Assembly: GCF_018860365.1 (NCBI RefSeq)
Contig: NZ_JAHKPO010000018.1
Coordinates: forward strand, 1-64,000
DNA length: 64,000 nt
Direction: 5' to 3'
Source: Arenibacter algicola
GTDB taxonomy: Bacteria; Bacteroidota; Bacteroidia; Flavobacteriales; Flavobacteriaceae
In this document: positions 37,625 to 46,183 of the stretch, one piece after another
How the letters are laid out: every line of letters begins with the position of its first letter
How positions within the stretch are numbered: position 1 is the stretch's first letter
Position numbers and translations under genes: made by a program
The notes under the pieces: generated by a model
What the model was told of the DNA's origin: nothing
The model's database searches: none
What the model saw: only the letters and a program-made list of their open reading frames with translations

Positions 37625-37636
37625 TGATTATTGTCA
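37625..37636. promoter_or_regulatory. TGAY-N4-RTCA box (TerB-like gene promoter)
   Basis: TGATTATTGTCA. The plus-strand -7 TATTTTTA at 37660-37667 is 29.5 bp from the centre and points to the gene at 37693. For the minus-strand kinase the matching -7 would lie in its start codon, so the box does not seem to serve it. Confidence 0.68.
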
Positions 37637-37692
37637 TATAAAAAACTTGGTCTATTCGCTATTTTTAGCGCATACACTTGAACAATATAAAA

Positions 37693-38097
37693 ATGAAAAA
37701 TACAAAGAAAGTAGGTAAGGAATTGTACGAAAACCTGGGAAAATTATTTTATGCCATTGCCATGGCAGATTCCCGCGTACATGGTAAGGAAGTAAGCAAG
37801 CTTAGGTCTTTTATTAGAAAATATTGGTTGGAGGTAGATGAGCTGGAGGATGAATTTGGTGCCGACGCGGCCTTTCAAATCGAATCGGTGTTCGATTGGT
37901 CAATCGACAATGATTTGGAAAGTGAAGCATGCTACGATGAATTTAAGGATTTCTATAAAGACAATAGAGGTATGTTCAGCGCGTTCATAAAGGTGCTTAT
38001 ATTGGATACAGCGAACGCTATTTCCAATAGTTTTTCAGGAAAAAACAAGGCAGAATTAGTAATGTTGGGCAAATTGGAACTTTTGCTCAAGGAATAA
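37693..38097 (+). CDS. TerB-like helical protein (tentative)
   Basis: 134 residues from the ATG at 37693 (MKNTKKVGKEL); a TTG 15 bases earlier is in frame. Helical, with YAIAMADSRVHGKEVSKL near the start, the pattern of the TerB/tellurite-resistance-like fold where the Asp-rich turn binds metal in relatives. The C-terminal half is hydrophobic-helical. It is the only plus-strand gene between the kinase and a Usp, with its own box. Role unknown. Confidence 0.6.
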   Translation: MKNTKKVGKELYENLGKLFYAIAMADSRVHGKEVSKLRSFIRKYWLEVDELEDEFGADAAFQIESVFDWSIDNDLESEACYDEFKDFYKDNRGMFSAFIKVLILDTANAISNSFSGKNKAELVMLGKLELLLKE

Positions 38098-38129
38098 TAA
38101 AGTAGAAGTGGTTAGGCTCCGATTATTTG

Positions 38130-38954
38130 TCAGATCTTGAATGTCATAACCGGTAATCTCGCGTGGTTGGCTATATCTTCACCTATACTTCCCAACAAGA
38201 AATGAGCAACGCCTTTTCTTCCATGTGTTGGAAGTGCAAGTAGGTCAAATTTTTCGGTCTTACTGAAATTCAGTATTCCATTTTCCACACTACGGTCATT
38301 GTATATTTCAACTTTAGATTGGGTATCCCCGGCCTTGAACATGAATTTGGCCATGCGATCATCGGCTTCAGGAGTACTCAAAAAATCCTGATATGGGGTA
38401 TTGATGTAAACCAATTTTAATTTGGCGGAAAATTTTTGAGCCATCAACTTAACATTTTTAAAGGCCTCTATCATATCCTCCGAATAACTGCAGGCAAATA
38501 GGATATTGTTTATAGTGAAGTTTGAATTTTGTTCTTTTATAACCAAAACAGGAATATCGGAAGTGCGGACAACCTTTTCGGTATTGGAGCCGATAAAAAT
38601 TTCATTGAAGCCTGTACTACCGTGAGAACCCATAACGATCAAATCAATATTTTGTTCCTTGGCAACATTGTTGAGCTCACTGAATACCTTATAGTTCTGC
38701 ACTATTTTATGAATAGTTATATCCTTTAAATAGGGTTGGTCCAAGAAGGTCTTAAATCTTTTCCTAGCAAGCCCCATAAAGTATTTGGCTTCTTCGTACT
38801 CCAAAAATTCCTCTTCGGCATTTACTGCCTCCGAAATTCCCAGCATATGTAATATGGTAATATCCGCGTTCTGCTGTTTGGCTATGCAAGCAGCAGCCTC
38901 CAGCGCATAGGCAGAGTGTTCGGAAAAATCAACAGGTACCAATATGTGTTTCAT
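38130..38954 (-). CDS. tandem-domain universal stress protein, canonical type
   Basis: 274 residues. It differs from the other nine Usps: domain 1 loop GSHGSTGFNEIFIGSNTE is the classical ATP-binding form. Domain 2 also keeps a loop (THGRKGVAHFLLGS), with G-x9-G-S intact and only the first Gly replaced by Pro. Domain 1 begins ILVPVDFSEHSAYALEAA. The box at 39134 lies 180 bp upstream of the start, predicting a leader of about 140 nt. Confidence 0.92.
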   Translation of the reverse strand: MKHILVPVDFSEHSAYALEAAACIAKQQNADITILHMLGISEAVNAEEEFLEYEEAKYFMGLARKRFKTFLDQPYLKDITIHKIVQNYKVFSELNNVAKEQNIDLIVMGSHGSTGFNEIFIGSNTEKVVRTSDIPVLVIKEQNSNFTINNILFACSYSEDMIEAFKNVKLMAQKFSAKLKLVYINTPYQDFLSTPEADDRMAKFMFKAGDTQSKVEIYNDRSVENGILNFSKTEKFDLLALPTHGRKGVAHFLLGSIGEDIANHARLPVMTFKI

Positions 38955-39133
38955 AGTGTATTTTTTATAGTTGTGATCATCTTAGGTCTACTTTTGGCAG
39001 CCGTTTCAATTCGCTAATGCGGGGAGATGGTCCCCTATGCAAAATTTTCAGTTCTGGCCAGCTTAGGCCTACGTCCCAGTAGAATACCATAATGTTCTGA
39101 AACAAAAATATACAGTAGCCGGACTATTTAAAA

Positions 39134-39145
39134 TGATATTGGTCA
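39134..39145. promoter_or_regulatory. TGAY-N4-RTCA box (Usp 38130 promoter)
   Basis: TGATATTGGTCA. The minus-strand -7 TATTTTTG at 39110-39103 is a full TAnnTTTG match, 29.5 bp from the centre. Confidence 0.75.
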
Positions 39146-39285
39146 CTATATCCAGCTTTAATTGAAGATATTTCAAGGATCCCTGAACTTTGAAAGAGCT
39201 TCATTTCAATTTAATATTTCCATACTCTTTAAAACTAGGAACAGGGATGAAAGCCCGTGGTTGGGAATTAATATTTGTGGACTAC

Positions 39286-39297
39286 TGACATTGGTCA
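39286..39297. promoter_or_regulatory. TGAY-N4-RTCA box (WG-repeat/SDR operon promoter)
   Basis: TGACATTGGTCA, 53 bp upstream of the start at 39350. Plus-strand -7 TACTTTAG at 39321-39328, 29.5 bp from the centre. Confidence 0.78.
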
Positions 39298-39349
39298 TTT
39301 TGTACTGCATATCCATACACTACTTTAGTGGAAACTAAAATTCGAAGTC

Positions 39350-39988
39350 ATGAAAAAAATTATTATAACAGCATTCGTAATGCTAATGCTTCCGAACGTA
39401 TTCCATTCCCAAACCATTAAAAACATTGATGAAATAGCTCCATTTAGTGAAGGATTGGCGGCCGTTAGACAAGGAAATCAATGGGGATTTATTAATGAAG
39501 AGGGTACTATGGTCATTAATTTTCGTAACGATATTTATTGGAACAAAGATGCGGATACCTCTAAAAAGGATATTTCCGGTGTCCAATATCCTATGTTCAA
39601 TGAAGGAAGGTGCCTTATCACTAAAAAGGTGGAAGATGGTGTGTCCGTTTTCGGATTTATCGATACCAAGGGTAAGGTAGTACTTGAGCCCCAGCTATTA
39701 AATGTTTATCCCTTTAAGAATGGTTTTACCACGGCCGTTCTTTTTGAGAAATCCATGAAGGGAAAAAACGAATTCAATCTAGATATTTACGAATTTAAGT
39801 TTCACGATGTTATGCTGGACACTTCTGGGGAAATTGTAGAGTTCTTCAATAGAAGGAACAATATCCAAATGACCAAAAAAAGGTACGAGATGCCTTCAGT
39901 AGGGGTGAAACAATTCAAAGATGGTCTTGTTGCGGTATATACCCAAGATCAAGGTTGGGAAGTAAGGAAGATAACTTTAAATAATTAA
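39350..39988 (+). CDS. secreted WG-repeat protein
   Basis: 212 residues. Signal peptide MKKIIITAFVMLMLPNVFHSQ, then WG-repeat units (FSEGLAAVRQGNQWGFINEEG; FNEGRCLITKK...FGFIDTKGK; FKDGLVAVYTQDQGWEV). Such repeats form beta structures of unknown function, often exported. It is the first gene of a three-gene operon with an SDR enzyme 1 bp downstream and a HEAT-like protein. Confidence 0.82.
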   Translation: MKKIIITAFVMLMLPNVFHSQTIKNIDEIAPFSEGLAAVRQGNQWGFINEEGTMVINFRNDIYWNKDADTSKKDISGVQYPMFNEGRCLITKKVEDGVSVFGFIDTKGKVVLEPQLLNVYPFKNGFTTAVLFEKSMKGKNEFNLDIYEFKFHDVMLDTSGEIVEFFNRRNNIQMTKKRYEMPSVGVKQFKDGLVAVYTQDQGWEVRKITLNN

Positions 39989-39989
39989 A

Positions 39990-40751
39990 ATGTTACGACT
40001 AAAGGGTAAAGTAGCCGTTATAACAGGCGGTGCTGGGGGCATAGGATTGGCTACGGCAAAACTGTTTTTACAGGAAGGTGCCAAGGTGGTTATCGTGGAT
40101 ATTGATAGGGAAGTTTTGGAAAAGGCAATCCTGGCCTTAGATCACGAGAATCTGTCCATTTGTGTTGCCGATGTTTCAAAAGCTATGGACAACGAAAAGT
40201 TTGTCGAGACAACGCTGGAAGTTCATGGAAAGATCGATATATTTTTCGCCAATGCCGGAATTGAAGGTGTTTCCAAACCAATTACGGAATATCCGGACGA
40301 GATTTTCGATAAGGTAATTGGGGTAAACCTTAAAGGGGTATGGCTTGGGTGCAAGCATGTAATTCCGAAAATGCAGCCAGGAGGAAGTGTAATAATCACT
40401 TCTTCTGTGGCGGGTTTAAAGGGCTTTTCCGGTTTGGGAGCTTATGTGGCCAGTAAACATGCTGTAGTTGGTATAATGAGGGTAGCGGCCCAAGAAAATG
40501 CCAAACGTAAAATTCGTGTGAATACCATTCATCCAGGTCCCGTAAACAATAATATGATGCGGCGTATTGAAGTGGATATGTCGCCCAGCAGTCCTAATGA
40601 GGTTATGAAAGGCTTTGAGGCGGCAGTACCTTTAGGTCGTTATGCAGAATCTAGCGAGATTGCAGCTATGGCACTTTTCTTGGCTTCGGACGAGAGTAAG
40701 TATATTACAGGAACTACCCATGTGGTAGATGGCGGCATGTTAAGTTCATAA
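39990..40751 (+). CDS. short-chain dehydrogenase/reductase (SDR)
   Basis: 253 residues of classical SDR type. The cofactor motif TGGAGGIG lies at 13-20, followed by an acidic D in VIVDIDRE that favours NAD(H). NAG in FFANAGIEG; catalytic Ser in ITSSVAG and Tyr-Lys in YVASKHA; HPGPV after it; C-terminal TGTTHVVDGGM. The substrate cannot be told. It starts 1 bp after the WG-repeat gene and its stop shares one base with the next start. Confidence 0.92.
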   Translation: MLRLKGKVAVITGGAGGIGLATAKLFLQEGAKVVIVDIDREVLEKAILALDHENLSICVADVSKAMDNEKFVETTLEVHGKIDIFFANAGIEGVSKPITEYPDEIFDKVIGVNLKGVWLGCKHVIPKMQPGGSVIITSSVAGLKGFSGLGAYVASKHAVVGIMRVAAQENAKRKIRVNTIHPGPVNNNMMRRIEVDMSPSSPNEVMKGFEAAVPLGRYAESSEIAAMALFLASDESKYITGTTHVVDGGMLSS

Positions 40752-41281
40752 TGTTTGGGGATTTGGAAACTACAACTAACATAAAAAAATATTTGGAAGG
40801 CGGTGATATAAGATCCATAGGCCGGGTTAAGTTTTTGATACCTTTAATTCGGAATCAGGGAGACTTCGACCTTCTTTTTGGTTTTCTTCAATCCAAGGAT
40901 AGGCCAATAGTTATGAGAGCTGCGGATGCCGTGGAAAAAATTACCATTGGGAGGCCCCAATATCTTCAAAGTCATAAAAGTGAGATATTGTCTTTTCTCC
41001 AAAACGCCCAAGACAAGGAATTTAAATGGCATTTATCCCTAATGGTGGCAAGGCTTTTACTCACAGAGCAAGAGTTGAATATTGTCTCCTCCAAACTTAA
41101 CCAGTGGGCAAGCGACCCTGCCGAAAGTAGAATTGTAAGGGTGAATGCCTTACAGGCCCTTTGTGATATTAAAGATCAAGATCCAGGAATGGAAAAGGAT
41201 TTTAGGACTCTTATAGGGAAATTGCAAAAGGAAGAAATAGCTTCGATAAATGCCAGGATTCGAAAATTAAAAATAAGCTGA
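40751..41281 (+). CDS. HEAT-repeat-like helical protein
   Basis: 176 residues with repeated helical pairs (VKFLIPLIRNQGDFDLLFGFL; VMRAADAVEKI; WHLSLMVARLLL; RIVRVNALQALCDI), the layout of HEAT/armadillo-type scaffolds. No enzyme motif. It overlaps the SDR stop by one base (TAATG). Perhaps a binding partner of the SDR; function unknown. Confidence 0.68.
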   Translation: MFGDLETTTNIKKYLEGGDIRSIGRVKFLIPLIRNQGDFDLLFGFLQSKDRPIVMRAADAVEKITIGRPQYLQSHKSEILSFLQNAQDKEFKWHLSLMVARLLLTEQELNIVSSKLNQWASDPAESRIVRVNALQALCDIKDQDPGMEKDFRTLIGKLQKEEIASINARIRKLKIS

Positions 41282-41496
41282 TTTTGGCCACTTTAGCTTA
41301 AGAATAGGGACAGCTTAATTAGTTCTTTAACTAATATTGTACACTGTCATATTCGTCTATACCTTATCTATTTGCATTTCTCCACTTTCAGGGGCAGACC
41401 TTTCCAAATTTTTTATTACCGCCCTATACTTCTTCCTGTTTAAATAGTCCAGTCTTTCGGCACCAAGGTATTTATAGGGGCTAATTTTACCACTTA

Positions 41497-41508
41497 TGAC
41501 ATTTGTCA
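41497..41508. promoter_or_regulatory. TGAY-N4-RTCA box (M50 protease promoter)
   Basis: TGACATTTGTCA. Plus-strand -7 TATCTTCA at 41532-41539, 29.5 bp from the centre. Since this box and -7 lie inside the longer frame starting at 41503, they decide the start at 41554. Confidence 0.7.
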
Positions 41509-41553
41509 TTGTCAATGTCGTGCTGTGGAAATATCTTCAGCAAAATATTATTT

Positions 41554-42636
41554 ATGAAAGGTTTTTTAAGGTTGGGAAAGATTGCCGGCATTCAATTGGA
41601 GGTCCATTGGACTTTTGCATTATTATTAATTTGGGCCGGATTTATTGAGTTTCAAAATAGCGGAAACTTCGAAAGGGTTGCCGTTAACCAGGGCTTTATT
41701 TTGGTATTGATGGCCTGTGTAGTGCTGCATGAACTGGGTCATGCCCTGACCGCTAGAAAATTTGGTATCAAGACCCAAAGAATTATTCTTCTACCCATTG
41801 GCGGTGTGGCCACTTTGGACAAAATGCCGGAAAAACCGGGGCCGGAACTATTGGTAGCCTTGGCCGGTCCGGCCGTTAATGTTGTGATAGCCATTATATT
41901 GTCTCTTATAATACCTATCAAAAGCTATTTTAATTTCGATAATATTGTGGTGGAAGAGATGCTATATGCACCCAACCTACAGAATTTTCTATTTTATCTT
42001 TTTGTAGCCAATGTAATGTTGGTAGTATTTAATCTTATACCTGCATTTCCTATGGATGGCGGACGGGTACTTAGGGCCTTGTTGGCCTTTAGATTGAGCC
42101 GTGTGGATGCAACGAACATTGCAGCCACTATTGGCCAGGCCTTGGCCGTGGTATTTTTTATACTAGGATTTTTCGTAAATCCCTTTTTAATACTTATTGC
42201 CTTTTTTATTTTCTTCGGGGCTTATGGCGAGAATCAAATGGTTAAGCAAAATTCCCTGCTGCAGGGACATCTGGTAAAGGAGGCCACTTTGACCAATATA
42301 ACGATATTACGTCCGGATAATAATGTTCAAGAGGTTATAGATATTCTTATGGCAAGTACGGAAAAAGATTTTGTGGTAGCCAAGGACATGGAAATTATTG
42401 GAATTGTAACCCAGAAGGATGTTATTAAGTATGCCAAGACCCCTTCAACACTTGTAACGGAAATTATGGATAAGAACTTCACCGTAATTGATGAATCTAC
42501 AGAAATCCTTAAAGTATTGGAATTGGTAGGAAAGGAAAAGAAAAGCTTTTTTCCCGTTACAAGGAATTCAAAATTAATTGGAGCTATAGATATGGTCAAT
42601 ATAGGGGAGTTTATTTTGTTTAAAACAGTATCCTGA
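41554..42636 (+). CDS. site-2 protease-like M50 metalloprotease with C-terminal CBS pair
   Basis: 361 residues from the ATG at 41554 (MKGFLRLGKIAGIQLEVHWT), chosen over an upstream ATG at 41503 because the promoter elements lie between them. The zinc motif is H59-E60-L-G-H63; the third ligand region is PAFPMDGGRVLRALLAF. About six membrane helices, then two CBS domains (about 235-360) that in relatives bind adenine nucleotides. It cuts proteins within the membrane, here probably under energy-state control. The same M50-CBS architecture occurs in the mycobacterial DosR regulon (Rv2625c). Confidence 0.9.
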   Translation: MKGFLRLGKIAGIQLEVHWTFALLLIWAGFIEFQNSGNFERVAVNQGFILVLMACVVLHELGHALTARKFGIKTQRIILLPIGGVATLDKMPEKPGPELLVALAGPAVNVVIAIILSLIIPIKSYFNFDNIVVEEMLYAPNLQNFLFYLFVANVMLVVFNLIPAFPMDGGRVLRALLAFRLSRVDATNIAATIGQALAVVFFILGFFVNPFLILIAFFIFFGAYGENQMVKQNSLLQGHLVKEATLTNITILRPDNNVQEVIDILMASTEKDFVVAKDMEIIGIVTQKDVIKYAKTPSTLVTEIMDKNFTVIDESTEILKVLELVGKEKKSFFPVTRNSKLIGAIDMVNIGEFILFKTVS

Positions 42637-42842
42637 AACAAGTTCTTGGAGCAATATCTTCTTATTTAAGGTTGAACAATGATCCAAACCTCTAATCCAG
42701 AATAGCGCTTTAGACCCTTTTTATATTTCCAATTCGGTATTGGAACAAAAAAAAGTGAGTCTGTTGAGGTAGGCAATAACTTCTAATTAAATCATAACAA
42801 CCCTAAGGAACTCCGAATTTGAAAACAACTAATAGTCAAGAA

Positions 42843-45398
42843 ATGAAAAATAGTAATTTGGGAGGGACTTTGAAAAACAACCAGGTTTATGGTTTTATTC
42901 CAACGGATATTGATGGTGTTGACGAGCTCGCTGAGTTGGCCCTGGATTTACGCTGGTCTTGGAACCATGCCGTAGATGAAATATGGTACAAATTAGATCC
43001 CGAACTATGGATGGAGACCCATAATCCGTGGGTAGTTTTACAGAACGTGTCCCGGGATCAACTCATATTTCAAATGGGCAATGAGGCTTTCCGGAACAAG
43101 TTAAATGAAATGATAAAGCTTAAGGAGAAGTCCCAAAACGACCCCGCGTGGTTCCAAAGGAAATATCCCTCATCCCCCCTAAAATGCCTTGCTTACTTTA
43201 GCATGGAATTCATGCTTAGCGAAGCATTGCCCATTTATGTTGGAGGCCTTGGTAATGTTGCTGGGGATCAATTAAAATCGGCCAGTGATCTAGGGATTCC
43301 CGTTGTTGCCGTGGGGCTACTTTATCAACAGGGATATTTTAGGCAGTTGATAGATCAATATGGTACCCAACAGGCACTTTTTCCGTACAATGATCCTGGG
43401 CAATTGCCCATTTCGCCACTGCGGTTGCCCAATGGGGAATGGTTGCGGATCAATATATCCTTATCCGGTCATACGGTTTGGTTGCGCACATGGCAGGTAC
43501 AGGTGGGCCGGGTGAAACTTTACCTGTTGGATAGTAATGATCCGGTTAATATGCCGCTCCACAGGGGCATCACCAGTGCAGCGTATGGTGGCGGGACCGA
43601 GCTTCGCATTCAGCAGGAAATTATTCTGGGTATAGGGGGATGGAGATTGCTCCGAGCAATGAATATTGCACCAGAAGTATGCCATATGAACGAAGGTCAC
43701 TCCGCCTTTCTTGTACTGGAAAGGGCGGCCGATTTTATGCGGGAGAATGGCGTGTCTTTCCAGGAGGCCTTGGCAGTAACCCGTGCAGGAAATTTGTTTA
43801 CCACCCATACGGCGGTGGCGGCCGGATTTGATAATTTTAGTCCAACTTTAATGTGGCAGTTTTTTGCCAATTATGCCAAAGAGGAATTACATATTGATTT
43901 TAATGATCTGTTGGCATTGGGTAGGGAGGACCCGCTTAATTTATCCCAGTATTTCAACATGGCCTATCTGGCTATTCATGGCAGTAGTGCTGTAAATGGG
44001 GTGAGTAGGCTTCATGGGGAGGTAAGTCGTAATCTTTTTGGAAATTTATTTCAAAGGTGGCCTAATAGCGAAGTGCCGGTTGGATATGTAACCAATGGAG
44101 TTCACATGCCCAGCTGGGATTCTATATACGCCGACAAAATCTGGACGCATTCCTGCGGTAAAGAACGCTGGAGAGGTCATTTGGAATCTGTTGAGCAAGA
44201 TATTTACTGCGTTTCCGATGTTGATTTATGGCAACTCCGGAACGATTCTAGACATTACATGATAAACTTTATACGGGAAAGGTTCCAAGGACAGACCGAG
44301 GATGCCGGCCAGTCCCCGGAAATCGTGGAAATGGCCAAACATATTTTTGACAAGGAAACTTTAACCCTGGGTTTTGCACGGAGATTTGTTCCCTACAAAA
44401 GACCAAACCTACTTTTGCATGATGAGGAACGATTTATTCGCATTCTAACAAATCCACAGCAGCCGGTGCAATTGGTAATTGCGGGAAAGTCTCCGCCCTA
44501 TGATGAGTCCGGAAAGGCATTGATAAGACAATGGGTGCAATTTATTGAACAGCATAACCTATATAAGCACGTAGTTTTTTTAAGCGATTATGATATGTTG
44601 TTAACAGAACATCTTGTTCAAGGGGTAGATGTGTGGATAAATACACCTAGGCGTCCTTGGGAGGCCTGCGGTACCAGTGGTATGAAGGTTCTGGTAAATG
44701 GTGGGATCAATTTATCGGAGCTGGACGGTTGGTGGGCAGAGGCCTACACCCCGGAAGTGGGTTGGGCATTGGGCGATGGTCATGAACATGGGGAGGATTC
44801 CTCTTGGGATGCTGTCGAGGCCAACGAATTGTACGAGCTTTTGGAACAAAAAGTGGTACCGGAATTTTATAATCGCAATGAAGATGGGATACCTGAACAT
44901 TGGGTAGCAAAAATGCGAAATAGTATGTCTACCTTAACCCCAAAGTTTTCGGCAAACCGTGCCGTTCGTGAATACACGGAGAAATATTACCTTCCGGCAG
45001 CAATCAATTACAAAAAAAGATCGTCCAAAAAAGGAGTGGCAGGAAAAAAAATAGTTGACACCTATCTTGAATTACAAAATAAGTGGTGGCAAATGCGCTT
45101 TGTCCAAACCCAAATTGAAAATATTGTGGAAGGATATCAATTTAAAACGGTGGTCTGGTTAAACCACCTTAGTCCTGACAATATTTCTGTTGAGCTTTTT
45201 GCCGAAGGCCTTAATGGTGGTATAAATGAAATTATAAAAATGGAGATCGTTGGGCTCGCAAAGAATGGGTTGGATCATGAGTACCAGGCACGTATAAGGA
45301 CCAGCAGGCCAGAGAGTCATTATACGGCAAGGATAGTTCCCTGCTATGAAAATATTTCCGTGCCGCTGGAAAATAACTTGATTCTATGGCAGCGATAA
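42843..45398 (+). CDS. glgP: alpha-glucan (glycogen/maltodextrin) phosphorylase
   Basis: 851 residues from the ATG at 42843; a TTG at 42819 in frame is possible. GT35 phosphorylase, of the short bacterial/archaeal alpha-glucan type. The N-terminal domain WSWNHAVDEIWYKLDPELW is the family opening; PLP binding lies around RRPWEACGTSGMKVLVNGG, with K in GTSGMK. It releases glucose-1-phosphate from stored glucan without ATP cost. It follows the M50 gene by 206 bp; I see no box directly upstream, so it may be read through or constitutive. Confidence 0.92.
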   Translation: MKNSNLGGTLKNNQVYGFIPTDIDGVDELAELALDLRWSWNHAVDEIWYKLDPELWMETHNPWVVLQNVSRDQLIFQMGNEAFRNKLNEMIKLKEKSQNDPAWFQRKYPSSPLKCLAYFSMEFMLSEALPIYVGGLGNVAGDQLKSASDLGIPVVAVGLLYQQGYFRQLIDQYGTQQALFPYNDPGQLPISPLRLPNGEWLRINISLSGHTVWLRTWQVQVGRVKLYLLDSNDPVNMPLHRGITSAAYGGGTELRIQQEIILGIGGWRLLRAMNIAPEVCHMNEGHSAFLVLERAADFMRENGVSFQEALAVTRAGNLFTTHTAVAAGFDNFSPTLMWQFFANYAKEELHIDFNDLLALGREDPLNLSQYFNMAYLAIHGSSAVNGVSRLHGEVSRNLFGNLFQRWPNSEVPVGYVTNGVHMPSWDSIYADKIWTHSCGKERWRGHLESVEQDIYCVSDVDLWQLRNDSRHYMINFIRERFQGQTEDAGQSPEIVEMAKHIFDKETLTLGFARRFVPYKRPNLLLHDEERFIRILTNPQQPVQLVIAGKSPPYDESGKALIRQWVQFIEQHNLYKHVVFLSDYDMLLTEHLVQGVDVWINTPRRPWEACGTSGMKVLVNGGINLSELDGWWAEAYTPEVGWALGDGHEHGEDSSWDAVEANELYELLEQKVVPEFYNRNEDGIPEHWVAKMRNSMSTLTPKFSANRAVREYTEKYYLPAAINYKKRSSKKGVAGKKIVDTYLELQNKWWQMRFVQTQIENIVEGYQFKTVVWLNHLSPDNISVELFAEGLNGGINEIIKMEIVGLAKNGLDHEYQARIRTSRPESHYTARIVPCYENISVPLENNLILWQR

Positions 45399-45496
45399 TT
45401 ATTTTGAAGAAAAAGGGCTATAACCTGTTGCGCATAGTTAAGATTTTATAGTGTTTGTAAGGGGAATTCAGTATCTTGAAACTAAATGGATAAACA

Positions 45497-46150
45497 ATGA
45501 TCGTACATAGCTTAGGGGAAGAAAATTCACTGCTAAATAAATTTGTCGCCGAAATCAGGGATGCCAAAATTCAACGTGATAGCATGCGCTTTAGGCGTAA
45601 TATTGAACGTATTGGGGAAATTTTGGGTTACGAACTTAGCAAAACCCTTAACTATAGGAACCAAATGGTTGAAACACCTTTGGGAACCAAAGAAATGTCC
45701 ATGCCCGTTGATGATTTGGTGTTGTGTTCCGTTTTACGTGCCGGACTCCCCTTACATCAGGGCCTGTTAAATTATTTTGACAATGCGGAGAATGCCTTTA
45801 TTTCTGCCTATAGGCATCACCGCGGCGATGAGGATGCTTTTGAAGTTATAGTAAAATACTTTGCGGCCCCATCCTTGGAAAATAAAACCTTGGTCCTTAC
45901 AGATCCTATGCTGGCCACTGGAAAAACTTTGGAAAATGTTTTAAATGCCCTTAAAGACCATGGCAAACCCAAGCAGATCCATATAATATCGGTAATTGGT
46001 TCCCAATCCGGGATAGACCATATTAAGACAGTTTTTCCAAAGAATACCCAATTGTGGATAGCGGCTATCGATACTCAATTAAATAGCAAAGGCTATATTA
46101 TTCCCGGTATAGGGGATGCAGGGGATTTGGCTTTTGGGGTTAAACTTTAG
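45497..46150 (+). CDS. upp: uracil phosphoribosyltransferase
   Basis: 217 residues, of UPRT length. The PRPP-binding motif is LTDPMLATGKTL; uracil-binding features are present in the C-terminal YIIPGIGDAGDLAFG. It salvages uracil to UMP, cheap for a cell recycling RNA. It lies 98 bp after glgP on the same strand and convergent with the P-type ATPase gene, 33 bp away. Confidence 0.93.
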   Translation: MIVHSLGEENSLLNKFVAEIRDAKIQRDSMRFRRNIERIGEILGYELSKTLNYRNQMVETPLGTKEMSMPVDDLVLCSVLRAGLPLHQGLLNYFDNAENAFISAYRHHRGDEDAFEVIVKYFAAPSLENKTLVLTDPMLATGKTLENVLNALKDHGKPKQIHIISVIGSQSGIDHIKTVFPKNTQLWIAAIDTQLNSKGYIIPGIGDAGDLAFGVKL

Positions 46151-46183
46151 ACTTCTTACTATCTGCTCATCTGTTGCACTATT

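Larger units (their letters stand above)
38955..39349. other. intergenic region with two divergent regulated promoters
   Basis: 395 bp between divergent genes, containing the two boxes listed (39134 for the Usp, 39286 for the WG-repeat operon). The Usp leader (about 38955-39100) shows no hairpin with a T tract that I can see. Confidence 0.6.

Noticed and set aside
37625-37636. Box as a promoter of the first kinase gene
   Set aside because: The phased -7 for the minus strand would fall on the start codon, so transcription would begin inside the gene. It fits only the plus-strand gene 37693.
42819-42842. TTG start for glycogen phosphorylase
   Set aside because: The eight extra residues are not conserved in layout, and ATG at 42843 gives a normal family N-terminus. 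Kept only as an alternative.
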